64,000 bases of DNA, taken from Burkholderia cepacia. GTDB lineage: Bacteria; Pseudomonadota; Gammaproteobacteria; Burkholderiales; Burkholderiaceae. The DNA lies in NCBI RefSeq assembly GCF_001718835.1, contig NZ_CP013442.1, forward strand, positions 434,001 through 498,000. Direction: 5' to 3'. The notes under the pieces are model-generated. The model had not been told where the DNA came from. It saw only the letters and a program-made list of their open reading frames with translations, and searched no databases. Shown here piece after piece: positions 32,661 to 42,085 of the stretch. The stretch's first letter is position 1. Each line of letters opens with the position of its first letter. Both the position numbers and the translations under genes were made by a program.

Positions 32661-34558
32661 GCGCGCTGCGTCGCGCCGCGGCGGTCGCGGCGCTGTGTGC
32701 CGCAGCCGCGGCCACGGGCGCGCCTGTCGTGCGAGCGGCCGCCGGTGCGCCCGTCGTCGCCGCACCGCACTGGCAAACCGTGCTGTCCGCCTTCGACGAC
32801 GTGCCGCCCGGCCCGGCGTTCGCGCGCTTGCCGTGGGCCGACGCCGAGCCGCCGCGCGACGGCACGCTCACGCTCGCGAACTATGACGCGTTCTCCACCT
32901 ACGATTCGCTCAATCCGTTCCTGCTCCGCGGCAACCCGGCGCCCGACCTGCTGAACCTGATGTTCGAAACGCTGATGCAGCGCAGCCTCGACGACGTCGA
33001 CACGCAATACCCGCTGCTCGCCGATCGCGTCGCGCTCGCGCCGGACGGTCGCTCCGCCACCTTCCACCTGAACCCGGCGGCGCGCTTCTCCGACGGCACG
33101 TCCGTCACCGCCGACGACGTGCGCGATTCGTTCGAACGTCTCACGAGCCCCGCCGCGTCGCCTGTCTACAGCAGCCGCTATGCGCCGATCCGCGCGGCGA
33201 TCGTCGTCGACGCGCGGACGGTGCGTTTCGAATTCCGCACGCCCGGCCGCCGCGCCGCCCTCGCCGCCGGCGATCTCTACGTGTTCTCGCGCAACTGGGC
33301 GCGCGCACCCGGCGGCGCGACGCTGACCTTCGATCAGCTCGCGACGGTGCCGCCGATTGCGAGCGGCCCGTACCGGATCGCGTCGCACGCGAGCAACCGC
33401 GACATCGTCTACCGGCGCGATCCGCGCTACTGGGGCGCGGACCTGCCGGTGCGGCGCGGCATGTTCAATTTCTCGACGGTGCGCTTCCGGCTCTACAGCG
33501 ATCCGTATGCGCCGTTGCAGGCGTTTCGCGCCGGCGAGATCGACGCGATGTTCGAAGGCAGCGCCGGGCAATGGACGCGCAGCTATGCCGGCCCCGCGTT
33601 CGCGAACCGCACGCTCTTCAAGCGCGAATTCCCCGAGCACGGCATCAGCGACATGCAGGGCCTCGTCTTCAACCTGCGTCGCGCGAAGTTCCGCGACCGG
33701 CGCGTGCGCGAAGCGATCGGCCTGGCGCTCGACTACGCGTGGATCAACCGCAACATGTTCTACGGCCAGTACACGCGCACCCGCAGCTATTTCGACGACA
33801 GCGAATTCGCGGCGACCGGCGCGCCCGGCGCGGACGAGCGCGCGCTGCTCGAACCGTTGCGTGACACGGTGCCGGCCAGCGTGTTCGGCCCGCTGCCGTC
33901 GCCGCCCGATACGTCGGGCCCGGGCGGCCTGCGCCGCAACCTCGCGGCCGCCGAGGCGCTGCTCGCCGACGCCGGCTGGCAGTATCGCGACAGCGTGCTG
34001 CGCGACGCCGGCGGCGCGCCGTTCACGCTCGAATTGCTCGACGACGGCTCCGGCATGGAACGCATCCTGCTGATCGTCGTGCGCAACCTGCGCCTGCTGG
34101 GCATCGACGCGCGGCTGCGCATCATGGACCAGACCGTCGTCAACGAACGGCTCAAGCGCTTCGACTTCGACATGACCACGGTCGGCTACCGCGCGGCCAG
34201 CCTGCCGGGCGCGGAGCTCGAACGGCGCTTCGGCAGCCGCGCGGCGCGCACGCCCGGGTCGGAGAACTACGCGGGCGTCGCGTCGCCGGCCGTGGACGCG
34301 CTGGTCGCAGCCGTGCAGCACGCACGCGGCAAACGCGAGCTGACCGCGGCGGCGCGCGCGCTGGACCGCGTGCTGCTGGGCGAGCACGTGATGGTGCCCG
34401 AGTGGCACATCACGCATGCGCGGATCGCGTGGAACCGGCGCATCGCGCCGCCCGCGCGCACGCCCCACCAATATCGCTGGGCCGACTGGGTGATCGGCTG
34501 GTGGCATGCCAGCCCCGATGCCGCCGGCCCGGCGGCGCACGAGGAGAATGCACGATGA
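32657..34558 (+). CDS. yejA: YejA-like oligopeptide-binding protein (set 1)
   Basis: A 633-residue periplasmic binding protein of the SBP_bac_5 (OppA/DppA) class, YejA subgroup. An alanine-rich signal sequence ends near VRAAAGAP. YDSLNPFLLRGNPAPDLLNLMFETLMQRS is diagnostic and nearly repeats the second copy at 60586-62463. Later RFSDGTSVTADDVRDSFERL, IASGPYRI and GSENYAGVASPAVDALV follow the family order. The GTG at 32657 overlaps the receptor stop; a longer upstream frame runs inside the receptor gene and is not used. YejABEF of E. coli imports peptides such as microcin C. Confidence 0.85.
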   Translation: MSALRRAAAVAALCAAAAATGAPVVRAAAGAPVVAAPHWQTVLSAFDDVPPGPAFARLPWADAEPPRDGTLTLANYDAFSTYDSLNPFLLRGNPAPDLLNLMFETLMQRSLDDVDTQYPLLADRVALAPDGRSATFHLNPAARFSDGTSVTADDVRDSFERLTSPAASPVYSSRYAPIRAAIVVDARTVRFEFRTPGRRAALAAGDLYVFSRNWARAPGGATLTFDQLATVPPIASGPYRIASHASNRDIVYRRDPRYWGADLPVRRGMFNFSTVRFRLYSDPYAPLQAFRAGEIDAMFEGSAGQWTRSYAGPAFANRTLFKREFPEHGISDMQGLVFNLRRAKFRDRRVREAIGLALDYAWINRNMFYGQYTRTRSYFDDSEFAATGAPGADERALLEPLRDTVPASVFGPLPSPPDTSGPGGLRRNLAAAEALLADAGWQYRDSVLRDAGGAPFTLELLDDGSGMERILLIVVRNLRLLGIDARLRIMDQTVVNERLKRFDFDMTTVGYRAASLPGAELERRFGSRAARTPGSENYAGVASPAVDALVAAVQHARGKRELTAAARALDRVLLGEHVMVPEWHITHARIAWNRRIAPPARTPHQYRWADWVIGWWHASPDAAGPAAHEENAR

Positions 34559-35607
34559 TCGCGTACATCGGCCGCCGGCTGTTCCTGATGATCCCCACGC
34601 TGCTCGGCGTGCTGACCGTCACCTTCGTCGTCATGCAGTTCGTGCCCGGCGGCCCCGTCGAGCAGGTGATGGCGCGGCTGCAACACGCGTCGCCGCATGG
34701 CGAGGGCGGCGGCAACGCCGATGGCGGCTATCACGGCAACGAAGGCGTCGATCCGGCGCAGATCGCCGCGATCCGCCATGCGTTCGGCTTCGACGCGCCG
34801 CCGCTCACGCGCTACGTGCGGATGCTGTCGCGCTACGCACGGCTCGACCTCGGCCAGTCGTTCTTCCAGCACCGTTCCGTGTGGGCGCTCATCTGCAGCA
34901 AGCTGCCCGTCACGATCGCGCTCGGCAGCGCGACGCTCGCGCTCACGTACCTGATCTCGGTGCCGCTCGGCATCGCCAAGGCGCTGCGCCGCGGCTCGGC
35001 GTTCGATCTCGCGACGAGCGCCGCGCTGCTCGCGGGCTACGCGATTCCCGGCTTCGTGCTCGGCGTGCTGCTGCTGATGCTCCTCAGCGGCGACCGGTTC
35101 CTGCACCTGTTTCCGCTCGGCGGCCTCGCGTCGGACGGTTACGACCAGTTGCCGTTCGCCGAGCGCGTGCTCGACCGCCTGTGGCACCTCGTGCTGCCGG
35201 TGACGGCATCGGTCGCGAGCAACCTTGCGGTGGTCGTCATGCTGACGCGCAACGCGCTTCTCGACGAGCTTGCGCGGCAGTACGTGCTGACCGCCCGTGC
35301 GAAGGGCGCGTCCCGCCGCCGCGTGGTGTGGCGGCACGTGCTGCGCAACGCGCTGATTCCGATCGCCACCGGTTTTCCCGCTGCGTTCGTGGCCGCCTTC
35401 GTCGGCGGCAGCGTGCTGATCGAAACGCTCTTCTCGCTCGACGGCGTCGGGCGGCTCTCGTACGACGCGATCGTCGGCCGGGATTATCCGGTCGTGCTCG
35501 GCTCGCTGTTCGTCTTCACCGCCGTGAGCCTGCTCGCGAAGCTGGCCGGCGATCTCATGTATGCGCTGATCGATCCGCGCATTCACTTTGGCGGCGATGC
35601 GCGATGA
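34555..35607 (+). CDS. yejB: YejB-like peptide ABC permease (set 1)
   Basis: A 350-residue permease. MIAYIGRRLFLMIPTLLGVLTVTF, QFVPGGPVEQVMARL and the His/Gly-rich loop before EGVDPAQIAAIRHAFGFD are as in E. coli YejB. The coupling region reads LTARAKGASRRRVVWRHVLRNALIPIATG, and it ends in LIDPRIHFGGDAR. The ATG overlaps the YejA stop (ATGA) after GAGGAG. It forms the inner-membrane channel with YejE. Confidence 0.88.
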   Translation: MIAYIGRRLFLMIPTLLGVLTVTFVVMQFVPGGPVEQVMARLQHASPHGEGGGNADGGYHGNEGVDPAQIAAIRHAFGFDAPPLTRYVRMLSRYARLDLGQSFFQHRSVWALICSKLPVTIALGSATLALTYLISVPLGIAKALRRGSAFDLATSAALLAGYAIPGFVLGVLLLMLLSGDRFLHLFPLGGLASDGYDQLPFAERVLDRLWHLVLPVTASVASNLAVVVMLTRNALLDELARQYVLTARAKGASRRRVVWRHVLRNALIPIATGFPAAFVAAFVGGSVLIETLFSLDGVGRLSYDAIVGRDYPVVLGSLFVFTAVSLLAKLAGDLMYALIDPRIHFGGDAR

Positions 35608-36725
35608 AACCGTCCACTTCGATGACAGCCGTTTCCCCTGCTCACCCGGACGTTGCGGGCGCGATCGCGCTCCCGCAGGCGGACGCGCCCGCCCGCGCCG
35701 CCGGCATCCTGCGGCGCTTTCGCCGTCACAAGGTTGGCTTCGCGAGCCTGGTCGTCTTCGCGATCCTGTTTGCCTCGAGTCTCCTTGCCAGCTGCCTCGC
35801 CAACGACCGGCCGCTCGTCGCCCGCTACGACGGGCGCTGGCTCTTCCCGGCGCTGCACGCGTATGCCGACCGGCAATTCGGCGGCGCGCTGCCGACCGAG
35901 GCCGACTACCTGGACCCGTTCATCCGCGACCAGTTCGCGCGGCCCGGCAACTTCGCGCTCTATGCGCCGGACCACTATCGCTACGACACGGTCGCCTATC
36001 ATGCGGCGCGGCCGTTCCCGGCGCCGCCTTCCGCCGAGAACTGGCTCGGCACCGACGCATTCGGCCGCGACGTGTTCGCCCGCGCGCTGTACGGCTTTCG
36101 AAGCTCGATCCTGTTCGCCGCCGCGCTCACGCTGTCGGGCGCGCTCGTCGGCGTGCTCGCGGGCGCGGTGCTCGGCTATCACGCGGGGCGCGTCGATCTG
36201 GTCGGGCAACGCCTGATCGAGATCTGGAATGCGCTGCCCGACCTCTATCTGCTGATCATCCTGTCGTCGATTTTCGAGCCGAGCCTGCCGCTGCTGTTCG
36301 CGCTGCTCGCCGCGTTCGGCTGGATCACGCTGTCCGACTATGTGCGCGGCGAGTTCCTGCGACAGCGCTCGCTCGACTACGTGCGCGCCGCGCGCACGCT
36401 CGGGCTGTCCGACTGGCAGATCATGCGGCGGCACATCCTGCCGAACAGCCTCACGCCCGTGATCACCTATCTGCCGTTCCGGATGAGCGCCGCGATCGTC
36501 GCGCTCACGAGCCTGGATTTTCTCGGGATGGGCGTGCCGCCGCCCGCGCCGAGCCTCGGCGAACTGCTCGCCGAAGGGAAGGCGCATCTGGACGCGTGGT
36601 GGATTTCGGCGACGGCGATCGGCGTGCTGGTGGTGACGTTGCTGTTGCTGACCTTCATCGGCGACGCGTTGCGCGAGGTGTTCGCGAAGCGCGAGCAGGC
36701 GGGCGTTGGGGCGGGTGATTTATGA
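35604..36725 (+). CDS. yejE: YejE-like peptide ABC permease (set 1)
   Basis: A 373-residue permease. It contains the YejE-specific periplasmic segment YDGRWLFPALHAYADRQFGG and PFPAPPSAENWLGTDAFGRDVFARALYGFR, plus the coupling loop YVRAARTLGLSDWQIMRRHILPNSLTPVITYLP. Its ATG overlaps the YejB stop. This is the last gene of set 1: no YejF ATPase follows. The next gene is a GNAT, so this set is incomplete and may use the ATPase of set 2. Confidence 0.88.
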   Translation: MKPSTSMTAVSPAHPDVAGAIALPQADAPARAAGILRRFRRHKVGFASLVVFAILFASSLLASCLANDRPLVARYDGRWLFPALHAYADRQFGGALPTEADYLDPFIRDQFARPGNFALYAPDHYRYDTVAYHAARPFPAPPSAENWLGTDAFGRDVFARALYGFRSSILFAAALTLSGALVGVLAGAVLGYHAGRVDLVGQRLIEIWNALPDLYLLIILSSIFEPSLPLLFALLAAFGWITLSDYVRGEFLRQRSLDYVRAARTLGLSDWQIMRRHILPNSLTPVITYLPFRMSAAIVALTSLDFLGMGVPPPAPSLGELLAEGKAHLDAWWISATAIGVLVVTLLLLTFIGDALREVFAKREQAGVGAGDL

Positions 36726-36755
36726 TGCTATGCCCTATCCGGAATGTTGCCCTCG

Positions 36756-37181
36756 ATGACCTACACGTACACACTGACGGACCATGCGGACGAACACATT
36801 CGCAAGCAGATCGTCGAGCCGCTGGTTCGGTTCAACGAAGCCCAGGCCGGCCCCAGCCACTATCGCCCGCTGGTCGTCGTGCTGAACGATGCGGAAGACA
36901 AGGTTGTCGGCGGGATGTGGGGGGCCACGGGTTATGGCTGGCTGTTCACCCAGTTGCTCGTCGTGCCGGAAAGCGCGCGCGGTCGGGGCGTGGGCACACG
37001 TCTCATGCAACTGGCCGAACAGGAGGCGATTGCGCGCGGGTGCCACAGCGCATGGCTCGATACGCACGAATTTCAGGCGCGGCCGTTTTACGAAAGGCTC
37101 GGGTATGTCTGCTTCGGTGAATTGCCGGATTATCCCGTTGGGCATTCGCGGATTTTTCTGAGGAAGAAGCTGGGGGGCTGA
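36756..37181 (+). CDS. GNAT-family acetyltransferase
   Basis: A 141-residue GNAT. LFTQLLVVPESARGRGVGTRLMQLAEQEAIARGC holds the complete acetyl-CoA loop RGRGVGT, and the end (ARPFYERLGYVCFGELPDY) is the usual final helix and strand. It resembles small-molecule or toxin-detoxifying acetyltransferases. An in-frame ATG four codons upstream (36744) is an alternative start. It follows set 1 YejE by 30 bp but is probably not part of its function. Confidence 0.8.
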   Translation: MTYTYTLTDHADEHIRKQIVEPLVRFNEAQAGPSHYRPLVVVLNDAEDKVVGGMWGATGYGWLFTQLLVVPESARGRGVGTRLMQLAEQEAIARGCHSAWLDTHEFQARPFYERLGYVCFGELPDYPVGHSRIFLRKKLGG

Positions 37182-37268
37182 CTGCTGTATGGATGTTTCC
37201 CTCCGACGCGACCAGCCTGTCATCGCTTCCTTGAAGTACGGCGATCGCCATACCAACATGAGAGTCGA

Positions 37269-38129
37269 ATGACAACGTATGCCTTCCGCCTGCTGAATGT
37301 ATTTGCCGAGTCTACGTTCGGCGGTAATCCCCTATGTGTGTTCGAAGATGCGCGCGGCCTCGATGAAGCGACGATGCAGGCGCTGGCCGTACAGTTCAAC
37401 CTGTCCGAGACGACATTCGTTTTGCCGTCGGACCGTGCACATGCGCGGGTACGCATCTTCTCACCCGGCTATGAAATGTCCTTTGCAGGCCATCCCACGC
37501 TCGGTACGGCGCACGTCGTGCGAGACATGCTGGATGCGGGCAACGATCTCGAACTTGAATTCAAAGCCGGGGTTGTAGCCGTCCATGCGGATGACGACGT
37601 GTGGACATTCGCCGCGCCGCACGCGGGCATGCCGAAAACAGCCGCTTGCGATCTGCCTGACGCAAAAGCCGCAGCGCTGCTGGGACTGACGGAGGGTGAT
37701 TTGCTCGCGTCACCTGTGTGGGTCGACACGGGTTCGGATCAACTGCTGGTCGCAGTCAAGGACACCGACGCCGTGCGCCGCGCCCGGCCCGATAGCGCAT
37801 GTCTCGATATCTGGCCGAAAAGCAGTCTCGGTCGCAAGACGGCTTATGTGTTCGCTTTTGATTCGGGCCGCCCCGGGAAGGTGGTCTCCCGCTATTTCTT
37901 TGCGAAGGCGGGAGGCGGCATCTCGGAGGACCCGGGTACCGGTTCAGCCTGTGCGAATCTCGGCGGTTGGTTGCTTGCTACCAACCGGCATTTGCCCGCC
38001 GTCTTTGAGGTCGAGCAAGGTGAAGCCGTTGGCCGGCCTTGTCTGCTGCGGCTGTCGGTTAGCGCGAATGGCGAGATCGGCGTTGGCGGTCGTGTGATCG
38101 AACTCGGACGCGGTGTGGTCGACGTTTAG
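37269..38129 (+). CDS. PhzF-family epimerase/isomerase
   Basis: A 286-residue protein with the diaminopimelate-epimerase-like double fold of PhzF. It contains QFNLSETTFVLP with the catalytic glutamate, FAGHPTLGTAHV, and GGGISEDPGTGSACANLGGWL with the paired acid. PhzF itself isomerises an intermediate of phenazine synthesis, but most relatives have unknown substrates and no other phenazine genes are here. It is followed by a perfect hairpin and a convergent regulator gene. Confidence 0.88.
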   Translation: MTTYAFRLLNVFAESTFGGNPLCVFEDARGLDEATMQALAVQFNLSETTFVLPSDRAHARVRIFSPGYEMSFAGHPTLGTAHVVRDMLDAGNDLELEFKAGVVAVHADDDVWTFAAPHAGMPKTAACDLPDAKAAALLGLTEGDLLASPVWVDTGSDQLLVAVKDTDAVRRARPDSACLDIWPKSSLGRKTAYVFAFDSGRPGKVVSRYFFAKAGGGISEDPGTGSACANLGGWLLATNRHLPAVFEVEQGEAVGRPCLLRLSVSANGEIGVGGRVIELGRGVVDV

Positions 38130-38163
38130 ACGCAGAAGTCCGCCGGCAGGCATTGCATGGGAG

Positions 38164-38183
38164 CAGGCGCCTTTTGGCGCCTG
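38164..38183. terminator. Hairpin between convergent genes
   Basis: CAGGCGCC-TTTT-GGCGCCTG is a perfect eight-base-pair stem with a four-base loop. It lies 35 bp after the PhzF stop and 113 bp after the convergent regulator's stop. No clear T-run follows on either strand, so termination is likely but not certain. Confidence 0.5.
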
Positions 38184-38295
38184 AATGACCGTTTCGGGTT
38201 GCGGATTCAAATGGTCGACGCGACGCATTCAGCGAGCCGGCGAGTCGGCCGGCACCGGACCTCCCGTGACGAGGCGGAGGCGCTGCGTCGCCTCA

Positions 38296-39450
38296 TCAAC
38301 GCACGATTGGCATGTCCGCGCGAAGAAGCAGCGATACAAGTTCGGTCTGCCGGTGCGTGTCCGTCTTCGCCAGGATCTGCTTCAGATAACCGCGCGCGGT
38401 TCCCAGGCCTATGCCCAATTGCGACGCCGCCTCGGCGAGGTCCGGGCCGCGTACGAGCAGCGCCGCAAGCATCGCCTCGCGTCGCGTGAGGTTAAACGTC
38501 GCGACGAGGAAGCTCGGATCAATCTCCGGCGGCTTGGCCGGTTCCATCACGAACAGAATCACCCGTGTGGCCGTACTTATTCCGTTCGGTATTTCCGACG
38601 CAGAGACCGGCACCACACGAATGACCAGTGGAAGATGGGGCGGACGGCGCGACACATAGCATTTCAGCGGCGCCCAGGGTCGCGCGACGGCTTCGCTGGC
38701 ATCCCGGCCGCCGGCGTTCAAGCGGACCGCCGTTGCAATGGCGTCGTGCAGGCTCTGGGCGTCGGCGGGCGACGACGCAGACACTTCGTTGCGTTTGAGC
38801 AGAAGTCCGTCGCCGCAGTGTGCCAATGCTTCGGCGCGGCCATTGGCGAAAATCGGGCGCATCCTCGCGTCGAGGAGAATCACGCCAAACTCCAGGCGCG
38901 AAATCACTTCGTATGCCTCTTTTGTCCTGAGATCCGCCGCGGCGAGACGATTCTGTACCTGCAGCGCCGTCGTCAGATGCGGCACGATCAATCGGGCGGC
39001 CTCGACATCGTCGTCGCTGAAATCAGCCATCCCGAGATCTCTGCCCACTACAAAATAAACGCTTCGATCGGGAACAAGCGGCGCGAGCATTCCATAAAAT
39101 CCACCCGTCGGTCGCACTGCGTCGCAATAGAATCCCGATCGCCGGAACGCCCCATCCGAGACAAACGAAGTCTGGCGCAGCGGCATACCGACCGGAATCG
39201 CCTTCACCCAGTTCGGTGGTTGCGTTTCGAATTTCCGTTGCATGCGCCGCCCGTACTCGGCATCAAAGCCGGTCGTGATTGCCGACCCAGGTACCGTCGC
39301 CGCCGACACTCCCAGGAAAATTGCCTTGCGCGCCCCAGTCGCCTCGGTGACAGAGATACCCGCGTGCGACCAGCCGTCGGGTGCAAGCGCCGCTTCATAG
39401 ACATGTCGGATCGCTTGATGGATTGTTTCGACGCGCGTCATGTTTGCCAC
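38296..39450 (-). CDS. LuxR-type HTH regulator with PAS-like sensor
   Basis: A 384-residue regulator. The N-terminal 170 residues (GWSHAGISVTEATGARKAIF to LRTKEAYEVI) resemble a GAF/PAS-type sensory part, and LEFGVILLDARMRPIFANGRAEAL begins a PAS-like core. The C terminus is a LuxR HTH (FNLTRREAMLAALLVRGPDL, then GTARGYLKQILAKTDTHRQTELVSLLL). It is not of the AHL-binding type. It is divergent from the propeller-protein gene (130-bp gap) and may regulate it. Confidence 0.8.
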   Translation of the reverse strand: MANMTRVETIHQAIRHVYEAALAPDGWSHAGISVTEATGARKAIFLGVSAATVPGSAITTGFDAEYGRRMQRKFETQPPNWVKAIPVGMPLRQTSFVSDGAFRRSGFYCDAVRPTGGFYGMLAPLVPDRSVYFVVGRDLGMADFSDDDVEAARLIVPHLTTALQVQNRLAAADLRTKEAYEVISRLEFGVILLDARMRPIFANGRAEALAHCGDGLLLKRNEVSASSPADAQSLHDAIATAVRLNAGGRDASEAVARPWAPLKCYVSRRPPHLPLVIRVVPVSASEIPNGISTATRVILFVMEPAKPPEIDPSFLVATFNLTRREAMLAALLVRGPDLAEAASQLGIGLGTARGYLKQILAKTDTHRQTELVSLLLRADMPIVR

Positions 39451-39579
39451 CGGTCTGAGGACGATTTCCCTCCCAAATGGGAGTGCCGGACGTACTCAAT
39501 CTGAACGAAAGTATAGGCGCGGGCGTTTCAAGTACGAAACGCAAAACCCTATACGTCATCGAACAGGACGGGGAAAAAA

Positions 39580-40932
39580 ATGGTCAAATTGGCTGCCTCA
39601 AATCAATTCGGCATTTCGGATCAGACCGACGTATTTCTCGTTGATAGAGAGGGCACCCTGCAGGTCGCCTGGGTAAACGGTGCCGGAAGGTGGAACGGGC
39701 CAGTTTCGATCAGTCCGCCGGGCCTTTTCCCTTCCGGCGCCGCCGTCGCAGCGTCGAATCAGTTCGGACTTTCGAATCAGACCGACGTGTTTGGCGTGGA
39801 CAGAAATGGGGCCTTGCACGTTGCCTGGGTCAATGGCGCTGGCGGATGGAATGGCCCGGCTCCGATCAGTCCGCCGGGCCTTTTCCCTCCCGGCGCCGCC
39901 ATCGCAGCGTCGAACCAATTCGGGCTTTCGGATCAGACGGACGTGTTTGTCGTGGGCAGCAATGGGGCCTTGCACGTTGCCTGGGTCAATGGCGCCGGCG
40001 GATGGAATGGCCCGGCTCCGATCAGTCCGCCGGGCCTTTTCCCTCCCGGCGCCGCCGTTTCAGCGTCGAACCAGTTCGGGCTTTCGGATCAGACGGACGT
40101 GTTTGTCGTGGGCAGCAACGGGGCCTTGCACGTTGCCTGGGTCAATGGCGCCGGCGGATGGAACGGACCGGCTCCGATCAGTCCGCCGGGCCTTTTCCCG
40201 CCCGGCGCGGTCGTCGCAGTGTCGAACCAGTTCGGGCTTTCGGATCAGACGGACGTGTTTGTCGTGGGCAGCAATGGGGCCTTGCACGTTGCATGGGTCA
40301 ATGGCGCTGGCGGATGGAACGGACCGGCTCCGATCAGTCCAGCGGGCCTTTTCCCTCCCGGTGCGGTCGTTGCAGCGTCGAATCAGTTCGGGCTTTCGGA
40401 TCAGACGGACGTGATTGTCATTGATGGCAACGGGGCCCTGCACGTTGCCTGGGTCAATGGCGGCGGCGGATGGAACGGCCCGGCTCCGATCAGTCCGCCG
40501 GGCCTTTTCCCTCCCGGCGCGGCTGTGGCAGCGTCGAACCAGTTCGGACTTTCGGATCAGACGGACGTGTTTGCTGTTGACGGCAACGGGACCCTGCACG
40601 TAGCCTGGGTCAATGGTGCCGGCGGATGGAACGGACCGGCCCCGATTGTCCCACGACTGCTTCCGACTATTACGCTTCGTCCGGTAGCCGATGAAGGACG
40701 ATTCATAGAGGTTACCGGCAACGGGTTCACTTCTGGCGGGACCGTGCAACTCAGTTACGACATCTTTAGCGGAAGCGGGCCCACGACGCACCAAACCGGA
40801 CAGAAAACGCTTACGAGCAATGGAACGGGAAACTTCCTCGACCGCATCCCCGTAAACTTGGGCGAGGTAAGCGGTGCACAGGTAGAGGCAACCGATACAG
40901 CCTCGGGCGCGACAGCGGACGGATCGATTTGA
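39580..40932 (+). CDS. Seven-blade propeller lectin-like repeat protein
   Basis: A 450-residue protein. Residues about 5-365 are seven tandem units of exactly 52 residues. Each has SNQFGLSDQTDVFVV, then NGALHVAWVNGAGGWNGPAP and ISPPGLFPPG. The DxFxVxxNGxLxVxWV pattern resembles PLL-type bacterial lectins, which are seven-bladed propellers binding fucose or O-methylated sugars. A closing domain of about 85 residues (TLRPVADEGRFIEVTGNGF onward) looks like a small beta sandwich. There is no signal peptide, as in PLL lectins. The lectin role is an inference from the pattern; ligand unknown. Confidence 0.75.
   Translation: MVKLAASNQFGISDQTDVFLVDREGTLQVAWVNGAGRWNGPVSISPPGLFPSGAAVAASNQFGLSNQTDVFGVDRNGALHVAWVNGAGGWNGPAPISPPGLFPPGAAIAASNQFGLSDQTDVFVVGSNGALHVAWVNGAGGWNGPAPISPPGLFPPGAAVSASNQFGLSDQTDVFVVGSNGALHVAWVNGAGGWNGPAPISPPGLFPPGAVVAVSNQFGLSDQTDVFVVGSNGALHVAWVNGAGGWNGPAPISPAGLFPPGAVVAASNQFGLSDQTDVIVIDGNGALHVAWVNGGGGWNGPAPISPPGLFPPGAAVAASNQFGLSDQTDVFAVDGNGTLHVAWVNGAGGWNGPAPIVPRLLPTITLRPVADEGRFIEVTGNGFTSGGTVQLSYDIFSGSGPTTHQTGQKTLTSNGTGNFLDRIPVNLGEVSGAQVEATDTASGATADGSI
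39601..40692 (+). repeat. Seven tandem 156-bp coding repeats
   Basis: AA(T/C)CA(G/A)TTC recurs at 39601, 39757, 39913, 40069, 40225, 40381 and 40537, always 156 bases apart. Units 3 to 5 differ by only a few, mostly silent, changes, showing recent duplication or gene conversion. Confidence 0.92.
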
Positions 40933-42085
40933 CTCCGCTGCGATGGAAGGAAACGTGCACTACATTAGCGACATACTTCACGCAACGCACTGCATCACCG
41001 ACGTCCATAAAAATCTGCCGACCGGCGGCAGTGAGTCGATAGTGGGCTGCCCCGGTCAATCTTCGGTCCGTGACCGAATGGCGAATGTCGGCTAAACGAA
41101 AAGCCACTCGATTGTGGCAGTGTTCTTGGGATTGATCGTAGCGCGTTTTCGTCCGTTGCCGGCTCGGTACTCATGACTTCGTGATTCGTCTGCTCGCTAG
41201 CAGCGAACCGGCGGTGAGAATTTTCCTACTGCAAAGATAGGCAGGTCCCCCATACCCTCTTTCGTCGCCGGTTTGCACAATTCAAAGCCGGTAGCGCAAG
41301 TGCGTGCACGCGGAGCATCGCATTGCGGAGATGCGGTAAAGAATTTGTCGACCGGATTAAACTGAACTGTTCAATGTCCTGAGAACAATTTAACAAAAAA
41401 ATACGTATTTCTCACCTATCACGGTGGGCCTGATTCGTGTCCGGGGACAGTCAGTAATTAAACAAGAAAATAAAAAATAACGCGGCGACTAAGGACACTT
41501 GCATACAGCGCGCACCCTGGACACCCCAAGCAGCACCGTGTGCCGCCAGCCCGGATATGGCCCGCTCGTGAACGTCTCCCCGCCGCGTCTCCAGGCTATC
41601 AGGCGTGAGGTAATGAAAATGGCAGCGATGTGGAAATGGCTCTTGCAGGCCGGCATTGTCCGCGCATGCCGGATATCGATATTTCGACTACTGAATTGGT
41701 GCGAAATCATGCTCGCCGTTTCGATCAGGACGCGAGCCACACGATGCATTCCTTCACTTCGCCTTATTGGTTGCTGGCGCTCATCCTCTGTTTGGGCAGT
41801 CGGCAGCCATGCGCGGGAGGCTCGCTACCGTTATGTCTCGCCGGCACGGATCGCATTACCCGCTGCGATGCCATGTGCTGCATTTCCACGCTCACCTGCT
41901 TCAAAGACGGAAACGCGTCGCCATCGGTCCTCGCACTGAACGACAGCGACACCGATCAACTTTGCCCCCGGCCCTGGAAAGTGCGCGGCATGGTTCTCCG
42001 TATCAGGCGCTGTGGTTGATGGGCTTGTGCACAGCGTCTTTTCACTCTGAACAAGCCTTCAATCATTCATTAAGGATGACGAATC
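40933..42085. other. Long intergenic region, possibly with decayed genes
   Basis: No supported gene in 1153 bp. The section around 41,340-41,490 is AT-rich (runs such as AACAAGAAAATAAAAAATAA) and probably holds the promoter for the sedolisin gene. An open frame starting at ATG 41744 would encode a short Cys-rich peptide with a signal-like leader (HSFTSPYWLLALILCLG), but without homology I do not accept it as a gene. Confidence 0.4.

Noticed and set aside
37269..38129. Phenazine biosynthesis
   Set aside because: PhzF-like proteins are widespread outside phenazine loci, and no other phz gene is nearby.
39601..40692. Regular repeats as a CRISPR-like array
   Set aside because: The 156-bp periodicity is in frame and encodes 52-residue protein units; there are no short direct repeats with unique spacers.
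40811..41107. 98-codon minus-strand frame with YRLTAAGR
   Set aside because: It overlaps the end of the propeller gene on the opposite strand, has no family match I can name and no ribosome-binding site.
41744..42019. Short Cys-rich peptide with signal-like leader
   Set aside because: It lacks a ribosome-binding site and homology; the hydrophobic leader could be chance. Peptidomics could settle it.
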